From contig DAHWHV010000440.1 of NCBI GenBank assembly GCA_027335545.1, forward strand, positions 1 through 8,636: a stretch of 8,636 nt of DNA, given 5' to 3'. The translations under genes were made by a program, and so were the position numbers. Of the stretch, positions 1 to 4,801 are shown one piece after another (positions within the stretch are counted from its first letter, which is position 1; each line of letters begins with the position of its first letter). The notes under the pieces are model-generated. The model was not told the origin of the DNA, did no database searches, and saw only the letters and a program-made list of their open reading frames with translations. The DNA comes from Clostridia bacterium (GTDB taxonomy: Bacteria; Bacillota_E; RBS10-35; JAJYVN01).

Positions 1-202
1 GATGCACGCTGGTGGCGGCGGCGACGGCCTCCGGCACGTCCGCCGCGGTCGCCGCCGCCAGGGTGCGCTCCGAGCGGCCGGTCGAGGGATCGATCAGCGG
101 CAGCGACGCCGCGCCCAGCCGGGGCACGCCGCGCAGGAACACGCCGGGCTGCACCGCCCGGTCCTCCGGCCCTGGTGAGGCCGCCCGCCCGGCGGCCGTC
201 AC
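1..202 (-). CDS. Aldehyde dehydrogenase, N-terminal fragment (runs off left edge)
   Basis: Reading left from a GTG at 202-200, 67 codons stay open to the window edge. After a low-complexity lead (residues 1-20) the protein reads VFLRGVPRLG, then LIDPSTGRSERTLAAATAAD and VPEAVAAA. This is the usual start of an NAD(P)-dependent aldehyde dehydrogenase: the 'NPATGE' strand, then the 'A-x-x-x-DV-x-x-AV-x-AA' helix. The catalytic Cys and Glu lie outside the window. Such enzymes oxidise aldehydes to acids in the cytoplasm. The GTG overlaps the TGA of the SCP2-like gene as GTGA, and no good Shine-Dalgarno precedes it, so translation is probably coupled to that gene. The alcohol dehydrogenase further upstream suggests that it acts on that enzyme's product. 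The family call rests on about 45 informative residues; the substrate cannot be told. Confidence 0.72.
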   Translation of the reverse strand, partial: MTAAGRAASPGPEDRAVQPGVFLRGVPRLGAASLPLIDPSTGRSERTLAAATAADVPEAVAAATSVH

Positions 203-615
203 GACCCGGACCGTCCCGCCACGGCGGCCGCGTAGCGCGGATACACGGAATCCAGGTGAGGGAGGAGCTTCATGGCCCGCGACAACGGGCCGATCGCGCG
301 CAACTGCTGGCGCGCCAAGGCCTGGGCCAGGTCGATCTCCCCCAGCCAGAAGCGGTGGGCCGTGTCGGCGTCCTGCTCGAAGGCCAGCAGCGGGGGCGTC
401 TCCTCCGCCTTTGCGCCGAAGGAGACGCGGAAGGCGGGCCAACTGCCGGCCGGGGGTGAGGGGGTCCAGAGGATGCGCCCCTCCGGGCGGTGGTAGACGA
501 ACAGCAGGGGCCCGCCCACCCGGTGGATGAGCTGACCCTCCGCCTCCATGGTCAGCGCCTCGAAGAACCCGCCCAGCGTACCGTACAGGTCCTGGACATC
601 GGCGAAGAACCCCAT
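199..615 (-). CDS. SCP2-like (sterol carrier protein 2 fold) small protein
   Basis: This is a 138-residue soluble protein with no signal peptide. The ATG at 615-613 was chosen because AAGGGGG lies about 8 nt upstream and the protein opens with MGFFADVQDLYGTLGGFFEA; the open frame continues to 669 without a better start. The C-terminal half (residues 83-128) carries the SCP2-type pattern DADTAHRFWLG, then IDLAQAL, then a basic GPLSRAMKLLP and YPRYAA. SCP2 domains bind lipids or other hydrophobic ligands non-covalently. The gene is 61 nt downstream of the alcohol dehydrogenase and overlaps the aldehyde dehydrogenase by 4 nt (GTGA). It may present or buffer a hydrophobic alcohol or aldehyde for these enzymes; that role is inferred from gene order only. 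The family assignment is from recalled motif shape, not a search. Confidence 0.72.
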   Translation of the reverse strand: MGFFADVQDLYGTLGGFFEALTMEAEGQLIHRVGGPLLFVYHRPEGRILWTPSPPAGSWPAFRVSFGAKAEETPPLLAFEQDADTAHRFWLGEIDLAQALARQQLRAIGPLSRAMKLLPHLDSVYPRYAAAVAGRSGS

Positions 616-676
616 CGTCGGACCCCCTTCCGGGCCCACCCACCGGGCCGCGGTCACGGCGCACCTCACGCCCCGC

Positions 677-1783
677 TCACGGCGGGAAGGCGATCAGGCC
701 CCGCGCCACCGTGCCTTCGAGCATCGCCGCGAACGCCGCCTCCAGTTCGTCCAGGCGGTAGCGGCGCGACAGCAGGGAACGCAGATCGAGGCTGCCGGAG
801 GCCTGCAGGCGCAGCAGCGCCGGGATGTCGCGGGCCGGCCAGGACTGCCCGTACCAGCAGCCCAGCAGGCACTTCTCCTGCGAGGGGAAGGCGAAGGCAT
901 TGAGGGAGACTTCGGCGTTGGGCGGCGCCACGCCGATGACCACCGTCCGCCCGCCGGGGCGGGTGGCGTTGAAGGCCTGGGCGATGGTCTCCGGGCGCCC
1001 GACGGCCTCGAAGGCCGCGTCTACGCCCTCGCCCCCCGTCAGCTCCAGCACCCGCTCCAGGGGGGCCTCTCCCGCGGCGACCAGGTGGGTAGCGCCGAAG
1101 GCCCGTGCCGCATCCAGTCGCGCCGGGCTGGCGTCCACGGCGATGCGCGGCTCCGCCGCCACGAGGCGGGCGCCCTGCAGCACGCTCAGCCCGACGCCCC
1201 CAACCCCGAAGACCGCAACGGACTCCGCCGGCCCCACCCGCGCCGTGCGCCACACCGCGCCGGTCCCGGTCAGCACGCTGCAGCCCAGCAGCGCCGCCGT
1301 CTGCAGGTCCGTCCCCGGGGGAAGGGGCACGACGCCCGCCTCCGGCACCACCGTAGCCTCCGCAAACGCCCCCGTGAGGCTGAACTGGAAGACCGGCTCA
1401 CCGTCCGGGCGGCGGAACGGGGTCCGCCCCCCGGGCAGCGTCCCGCGCGCCGCTGCGGTGGCGGGGAGGCGGCAGAGTTCCGGGCGGCCGTTCAGACAGG
1501 CCCGGCAGCGCCCGCAGGCCGGCAGCCAGGAGAGGACCACCGCATCCCCCGGCCGTACGGAAGAGACACCGGGCCCCACGGAACGGACGACCCCGGCCCC
1601 CTCGTGACCGAGCACCATGGGCGTCGGCAACGGCAGGTCGCCACGGTACACATGATAATCACTGTGGCAAACGCCGACCGCGACCAGCCGCACACAGACC
1701 TCACCAGGGCCGGGGTCGTCCAGCTCCAGCTCCTCCAGCGTCAGGCGGCCGTAATCGGCCAGGACCGCGGCCCGCACCCGCAT
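677..1783 (-). CDS. Zinc-dependent alcohol dehydrogenase (class III-like MDR family)
   Basis: This 368-residue medium-chain dehydrogenase oxidises an alcohol with NAD(P) in the cytoplasm. The catalytic zinc ligands are visible: Cys39 in VGVCHSD, His60-Glu61 in LGHEGAG and Cys168 in LLGCSVLTG. The structural zinc site is Cys90, 93, 96 and 104 (CGRCRAC, then LC). The Rossmann loop GVGGVG lies at 193-198, and Asp217 ends the second strand (AVDAS), which favours NAD over NADP. Cys168 and the overall layout recall class III/AdhD-type and NDMA-dependent alcohol dehydrogenases. The ATG at 1783-1781 follows GGGGGTGG by a few nt and gives the normal family length; the open frame to 1996 adds Arg/Gly/Ala-rich sequence unlike any MDR N-terminus. 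It is the first gene of a leftward alcohol dehydrogenase/SCP2/aldehyde dehydrogenase unit. The substrate is unknown. Confidence 0.9.
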   Translation of the reverse strand: MRVRAAVLADYGRLTLEELELDDPGPGEVCVRLVAVGVCHSDYHVYRGDLPLPTPMVLGHEGAGVVRSVGPGVSSVRPGDAVVLSWLPACGRCRACLNGRPELCRLPATAAARGTLPGGRTPFRRPDGEPVFQFSLTGAFAEATVVPEAGVVPLPPGTDLQTAALLGCSVLTGTGAVWRTARVGPAESVAVFGVGGVGLSVLQGARLVAAEPRIAVDASPARLDAARAFGATHLVAAGEAPLERVLELTGGEGVDAAFEAVGRPETIAQAFNATRPGGRTVVIGVAPPNAEVSLNAFAFPSQEKCLLGCWYGQSWPARDIPALLRLQASGSLDLRSLLSRRYRLDELEAAFAAMLEGTVARGLIAFPP

Positions 1784-1935
1784 CGCCCACCCCCGAGCGC
1801 CACACCTAACCGCCCCCCGGCCGCGACCGGGGGCACGGTCCGCCGCCGCAGCCCTCAGGCCGAGGCGCCGACGCGCGGCCCCGTCGGTAGGGTAGCGCGC
1901 CAGCGCGCCACCGCCCACGTCCGACCGGGCCCCCA

Positions 1936-1961
1936 CCCCGGCCGGACGGCCCTGGCCGGGG
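1936..1961. repeat. Perfect 8-bp inverted repeat, 10-nt spacer
   Basis: CCCCGGCC at 1936-1943 is matched by GGCCGGGG at 1954-1961. The arms are exact. The spacer contains another GGCC, so alternative pairings exist. The dyad lies about 50 bp upstream of the predicted -35 of cysteine synthase and could be an operator or a terminator-like stem. In DNA this GC-rich, short dyads also occur by chance. Confidence 0.4.
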
Positions 1962-2010
1962 CGCGGGCCCCCTGCGGCGGATGGCCCCTCCCGCACCGGC
2001 CAAATGGACC

Positions 2011-2039
2011 TTGCTCTCGGACCTCGCTCGGACTAGGCT
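2011..2039 (+). promoter_or_regulatory. Predicted sigma70-type promoter for the cysteine synthase unit
   Basis: TTGCTC (2011-2016) and TAGGCT (2034-2039) are separated by exactly 17 nt. The -35 keeps TTG and the -10 keeps TA-nnn-T. They sit at the start of the most A/T-rich patch of the region (AGGCTAATCACCGAAAACC). Transcription would begin near 2046, giving a leader of about 88 nt before the ATG at 2135. No other pair of this quality was found between the two divergent genes. Confidence 0.5.
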
Positions 2040-2116
2040 AATCACCGAAAACCAGGCGGCATTGCGGCATTGGGCGCCGCGTGTCCCGCAGGGCGACCGC
2101 CCGGTTGCGACACCTT

Positions 2117-2130
2117 TGGGGGAGAGGGGA
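2117..2130 (+). promoter_or_regulatory. Shine-Dalgarno region that fixes the cysteine synthase start
   Basis: The purine run TTGGGGGAGAGGGG lies just upstream and ends 4 nt before the ATG at 2135. An in-frame GTG at 2081 has no comparable site, and its extra 18 residues (arginine-rich) precede the normal family N-terminus. Confidence 0.65.
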
Positions 2131-2134
2131 CTCG

Positions 2135-3178
2135 ATGCCCGTGACACCTAGGACCACGCCGCATACGCCTCAGAGGATCGCCAGCGACATCACCGCCCTG
2201 ATCGGCCGCACGCCCCTGGTGGAACTGCATTCCTTCTCCGCTGGCGAGTCCGGTGGCGCCGCCACCCCCGGGACGGCCAGGGCGCGCCTGGTGGCGAAGC
2301 TGGAGTCGTTCAACCCCGGCGGCAGCGTCAAGGACCGCATCGGCCTGGCCATGATCGCCGCGGCCGAAGAGGACGGACGCCTGCGACCCGGCACCCGGAT
2401 CATCGAGCCGACCAGCGGCAACACCGGCATCGCCCTGGCCCTGGTCGCGGCGGTGCGGGGCTACCGCCTGACCCTGGTCATGCCCGAGACAGCCAGCGTC
2501 GAACGGCGCCACCTGATGGCCGCCTACGGCGCCCAGATCGTCCTGACCCCGGCGGCCCAGGGGATGCGCGGGGCCATCGCCCGCGCGGAGGAGCTGTGCG
2601 CCGCGACGCCGGGGGCCTTCATGCCCCAGCAGTTCCGCAACCCGGCCAATCCGGCGGTCCACCGGGCCACCACGGGCGAGGAGATCTGGGAGGCCTGCGA
2701 GGGCCGGGTGGACGCCCTGGTGTGCGGGGTGGGGACCGGCGGGACCCTCACCGGCGCCGGGGGCCTCTTGAAGGAGCGGCGGCCCGAGACCTGGGTCGTG
2801 GCGGTGGAACCCGCCGCCTCCCCCGTCCTCTCCGGCGGGCAGCCCGGGCCGCACCCGCTGCAGGGGCTCGGGGCGGGCTTCGTCCCCGCCGTCCTCGAGC
2901 GGGGCCTGATTGACGAGGTCATCCCCGTCGCCGCCGACGACGCGTTCTCCGCCATGCGGCAACTGGCGGCCCGCGAGGGCATCCTGGCCGGCCCCTCCTC
3001 CGGGGCGGCGGTGTACGCCGCCGCCCGGATCGCCTGCCGAGAGCGGTTCGCCGGCGGCACGGTCGTCGTGGTGCTCCCGGACACGGGGGAGCGCTACCTC
3101 TCCACCGGCCTCTTCCCCGACGCCGCGGCGGCCGTCGTCGCCCCCGGTACGGGCCCCGGCCCGGCGGCGGAACTCTGA
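2135..3178 (+). CDS. cysK: Cysteine synthase (O-acetylserine sulfhydrylase family, PLP-dependent)
   Basis: This 347-residue fold-type II PLP enzyme should make cysteine from O-acetylserine and sulfide in the cytoplasm. The sequence begins with [13 protein letters not shown]. The PLP-binding lysine is Lys66 in [11 protein letters not shown], the substrate/PLP loop is TSGNTG (93-98), the phosphate-binding loop is GTGGT (200-204), and the pyridine-nitrogen serine is Ser288 in [22 protein letters not shown] (169-185) and the C-terminal [14 protein letters not shown] (315-328) are typical of CysK/CysM rather than of threonine synthase. Residues 35-50 are a Gly/Ala/Thr-rich insertion before the strand ARLVAKLE, and the C-terminus ends in an Ala/Pro/Gly tail. 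CysM, or use of another acceptor, cannot be excluded. It heads a rightward unit with a cysteine desulfurase 189 nt downstream; no convincing terminator separates them. Confidence 0.88.
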   Translation: MPVTPRTTPHTPQRIASDITALIGRTPLVELHSFSAGESGGAATPGTARARLVAKLESFNPGGSVKDRIGLAMIAAAEEDGRLRPGTRIIEPTSGNTGIALALVAAVRGYRLTLVMPETASVERRHLMAAYGAQIVLTPAAQGMRGAIARAEELCAATPGAFMPQQFRNPANPAVHRATTGEEIWEACEGRVDALVCGVGTGGTLTGAGGLLKERRPETWVVAVEPAASPVLSGGQPGPHPLQGLGAGFVPAVLERGLIDEVIPVAADDAFSAMRQLAAREGILAGPSSGAAVYAAARIACRERFAGGTVVVVLPDTGERYLSTGLFPDAAAAVVAPGTGPGPAAEL

Positions 3179-3286
3179 ACGCCCGGGAGGTGGAGCCGGT
3201 CGGGAACCGAGCGGCCGCAGCATCGTGGCTGGACGGGTCGTGACGGGCGGGACCGCGTGGCCGGACTGCCGGGGCTGGACGGAATC

Positions 3287-3355
3287 GATGCACCGGACGG
3301 ATGCGGCGAGCGGATGCACCGGGAGGACGCACCGGACGGATGCACCGGACGGATG
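3287..3355. repeat. 13-bp tandem repeat, five units plus a partial sixth
   Basis: Units start at 3287, 3300, 3313, 3326 and 3339, with a GATG remnant at 3352. The consensus is GATGCACCGGACG. Units 1 and 5 are identical to it; unit 4 has one change (GAC for GAT), unit 3 has two changes (GGGAG for GGACG) and unit 2 is the most diverged (GATGCGGCGAGCG). The array fills the space before the desulfurase and its last partial unit runs into the Shine-Dalgarno GGAGGT. Thirteen is not a multiple of three, so this is not an in-frame peptide repeat. Function unknown. Confidence 0.9.
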
Positions 3356-3360
3356 GAGGT
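3355..3360 (+). promoter_or_regulatory. Shine-Dalgarno GGAGGT that selects a TTG start
   Basis: GGAGGT is followed by 7 nt and then TTG at 3368-3370, near-ideal spacing. The ATG at 3353 overlaps this Shine-Dalgarno and has only weak purine content upstream. The TTG start also gives M-IYLDNAAT, the usual N-terminus of this enzyme subfamily. Confidence 0.75.
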
Positions 3361-3367
3361 CGTTCCC

Positions 3368-4546
3368 TTGATCTACCTGGATAACGCGGCGACCGCCAAC
3401 CCCAAGGCCCCGGGGGTCGGGGAGGCCATGGTCCGCAGCCTGGATCGCTACAACGCCAATCCCGGACACGCCGGGCACCGCCTGGCGGTCGAGGCGACCC
3501 TGGCCGTCTTCGGGGCGCGGGCCGCACTGGCCAGGCTGCTCGGCGTGGCCGACCCGGCGCGACTCGTCTTCACCTCCGGGGCAACGGCGGCGCTCAACCA
3601 AGCCATCGGCGGCAGCCTGCCCGCGGTGGGGGGGCATGCCATCTGCACCCCCTGGGAGCACAACGCCGTGCTGCGGCCGCTCTGGGAGTGGCAGCGACGC
3701 GCTGGCGGCACGGTTACCGTGCTGCCCCCGGACCGGCGCGGGGCCTTCGACCCGGCGGAGCTGGAGCGGGCCCTGCGCCCGGACACCGCCCTGATCGTCG
3801 TCAACGCCGCCTCCAACGTCACGGGCGTGCTCGCCCCGGTCGCCGAGGCGGGCGAGGTCGCGCGGCGCCACGGCGTCCGCTTCGTGGTCGACGGCTCGCA
3901 GGTCGCCGGTCACCTGCCGCTGGACCTGGACCGGCTCCCCGTCGATCTGTGGGCCTGCGCGGGCCACAAGGGCCTGTTGGGTCCACAGGGCATCGGCCTC
4001 CTCTACCTGCGTCCCGGGCTCGAACTGCCGCCGCTGCTGCTGGGCGGCGCCGGCTTCGACTCCGCGCGGCGCGAGCCCCCCGCCGCTGCCCCGGAGCGGT
4101 ATGAGGCCGGCACCGTCAACACCCCCGGCATCCTCGGGCTGGGCGCCGCCGCCGAATACCTGCTGGCGGCGGGCCTCTCGGGGCTGCGCGCCCGCGAGGT
4201 CGCCCACCTGGCCGCCCTGCGGGACGGTCTGGCCCACTGCCGGGGGGTGACGCTGTTCACGGCCGCCGACCCACGCCAGGGGCTGGGCGTGCTCTCCTGC
4301 ACGGTCGCCGGCTGGAGCCCCGGAGACGCCGCGGAGGTGCTGGACCGGCGCTTCGAGCTGTGCGCGCGCTCCGGGCTGCACTGCGCCCCCCTCGCGCACG
4401 CGGCCCTCGGCACGGCCCCCGGCGGCACCCTGCGGCTGTCCACCGGCCCCTGGACCACGCCGGCGGACATCGCCGCCGCCGTGGAGGGAGTCGCCTGGCT
4501 CGCCGCCCACCCCCGCCCCCAGCCGGGGGCGGAGCCCGTTGCCTGA
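3368..4546 (+). CDS. Cysteine desulfurase family protein (class V aminotransferase, short N-terminus)
   Basis: This 392-residue fold-type I PLP enzyme is likely to take sulfur from cysteine (or selenium from selenocysteine) as an enzyme-bound persulfide. Visible residues are IYLDNAAT (2-9), the PLP-stacking His98 in WEHNA, Asn150 in ASNVTG, Asp175 and Gln178 in VVDGSQ, and the Schiff-base Lys201 in AGHKGLLGPQG. The candidate catalytic Cys339 is in RSGLHCAPLAH, followed by GTAPGGTLRLSTG. The N-terminus is shorter than in IscS or SufS, as in the subfamily I recall as TIGR01977, whose exact role is not settled. The TTG start follows GGAGGT; the open frame extends back to 3257, but only through the tandem repeat. 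Its end overlaps the DUF3343 gene by 8 nt, so the two are probably co-translated. Cysteine synthase upstream would supply substrate. Selenocysteine lyase is the main alternative. Confidence 0.87.
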   Translation: MIYLDNAATANPKAPGVGEAMVRSLDRYNANPGHAGHRLAVEATLAVFGARAALARLLGVADPARLVFTSGATAALNQAIGGSLPAVGGHAICTPWEHNAVLRPLWEWQRRAGGTVTVLPPDRRGAFDPAELERALRPDTALIVVNAASNVTGVLAPVAEAGEVARRHGVRFVVDGSQVAGHLPLDLDRLPVDLWACAGHKGLLGPQGIGLLYLRPGLELPPLLLGGAGFDSARREPPAAAPERYEAGTVNTPGILGLGAAAEYLLAAGLSGLRAREVAHLAALRDGLAHCRGVTLFTAADPRQGLGVLSCTVAGWSPGDAAEVLDRRFELCARSGLHCAPLAHAALGTAPGGTLRLSTGPWTTPADIAAAVEGVAWLAAHPRPQPGAEPVA

Positions 4547-4778
4547 GCGGCGGGTACGCCTGGTCTTCGCCGGCCCGACGGCCCTGGCCCGGGCCTTCCA
4601 CCTGCTGCAGGCGGGGGGGTACGCGTGCGCGCTCACCGGCTCCCCCCCGGGCGGCAGCCCCTGCGGCCTGGCCCTGGCCGTGGCGGCCAACGACCTAGAC
4701 GCGGCGCTGGCCGTCCTGGGCGCCCTGGGCGTGGCTCCAGCGCGCATCGGCGAGCCGGAGCCGCTCCCGGTCCCCTGA
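4539..4778 (+). CDS. DUF3343 (putative Se/S carrier-like) small protein
   Basis: This is a 79-residue protein of two short alpha/beta halves. RLVFAGPTALARAFHLLQAG (7-26) resembles the family opening, a hydrophobic strand then a helix. SPCGLALAV (40-48) carries the conserved Cys-Gly (Cys42), and DLDAALAVLGALGV (52-65) is the second helix. From memory Pfam describes DUF3343 as a putative Se/S carrier-like protein often found near selenium or sulfur genes. Its position directly after, and overlapping, a cysteine desulfurase agrees: Cys42 could accept a persulfide or perselenide. The TTG start at 4539 lies 4 nt after GGAG and overlaps the desulfurase stop. No other ATG, GTG or TTG gives the first strand. 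The carrier role is inference; family membership is fairly good. Confidence 0.72.
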   Translation: MPERRVRLVFAGPTALARAFHLLQAGGYACALTGSPPGGSPCGLALAVAANDLDAALAVLGALGVAPARIGEPEPLPVP

Positions 4779-4801
4779 GCGCGGCGGCGCGCCTCCGCTC
4801 A
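4776..4801. terminator. Inverted repeat spanning both convergent stop codons
   Basis: TGAGCG (4776-4781) and CGCTCA (4796-4801) are exact complements with 14 nt between, including the palindrome GGCGCGCC (4786-4793). Each arm contains the stop codon of one of the two convergent genes (DUF3343 and the MDR dehydrogenase), whose ends are only 20 nt apart. It could act as a bidirectional stem. There is no T-run on either side, so an intrinsic terminator is not shown. Confidence 0.35.

Larger units (their letters stand above)
1784..2134. other. Divergent intergenic region with promoter and small repeats
   Basis: This 351-nt stretch lies between the outward-facing alcohol dehydrogenase and cysteine synthase genes. 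It holds a GC-rich 8-bp dyad (1936-1961), a tandem 8-mer AGCGCGCC (1894-1909), a sigma70-like promoter toward cysteine synthase (2011-2039) and a leader of about 88 nt with the tandem 8-mer GCGGCATT (2056-2071). The leftward alcohol dehydrogenase must also start here. Only a weak TACCCT hexamer (minus strand, 1894-1889) without a good -35 was seen for it. No credible gene was found in either direction. Confidence 0.6.

Noticed and set aside
633..649. Hairpin GGCCC/GGGCC upstream of the SCP2-like gene
   Set aside because: Only a 5-bp stem in GC-rich DNA with no terminator tail; it is not distinguishable from chance.
1889..1917. Promoter for the alcohol dehydrogenase using TACCCT (minus, 1894-1889)
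   Set aside because: The matching -35 (TGGGCG) is poor and the hexamer abuts a tandem 8-mer; too weak to call.
1784..1996. N-terminal extension of the alcohol dehydrogenase to 1996
   Set aside because: The added residues are Arg/Gly/Ala-rich and unlike MDR N-termini. The ATG at 1783 has a ribosome-binding site and gives normal length.
548..2041. Long plus-strand open frame antisense to the alcohol dehydrogenase
   Set aside because: The translation is Arg/Gly/Pro/Ala/His-rich with no domain pattern. It mirrors the GC-rich codons of the well-supported minus-strand gene.
2081..2134. Longer cysteine synthase from GTG at 2081
   Set aside because: No Shine-Dalgarno there, and the extra 18 residues fall before the family N-terminus. 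The ATG at 2135 has a long purine Shine-Dalgarno.
2046..2134. Riboswitch, T-box or leader peptide upstream of cysteine synthase
   Set aside because: No SAM-I/S-box or T-box core sequence was recognised. A TTG-started 29-codon frame (2062) has no ribosome-binding site and no Cys run. The leader length is the only hint.
3287..3355. CRISPR array
   Set aside because: Units are 13 bp and directly adjacent with no spacers; no cas genes are near.
3257..3367. N-terminal extension of the desulfurase through the 13-bp repeat
   Set aside because: The peptide would be encoded by a repeat out of phase with codons, and the subfamily starts at IYLDNAAT.
2042..4747. 901-codon minus-strand open frame opposite cysteine synthase and the desulfurase
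   Set aside because: Low-complexity Gly/Arg/Ala/Gln translation crossing an intergenic region and the tandem repeat. The plus-strand genes have clear motifs; this is a high-GC shadow.
4776..4801. Selenocysteine readthrough of the DUF3343 TGA
   Set aside because: The frame stays open past the TGA, but only as the antisense of the neighbouring gene. The protein already has full family length and no SECIS-type element was recognised.
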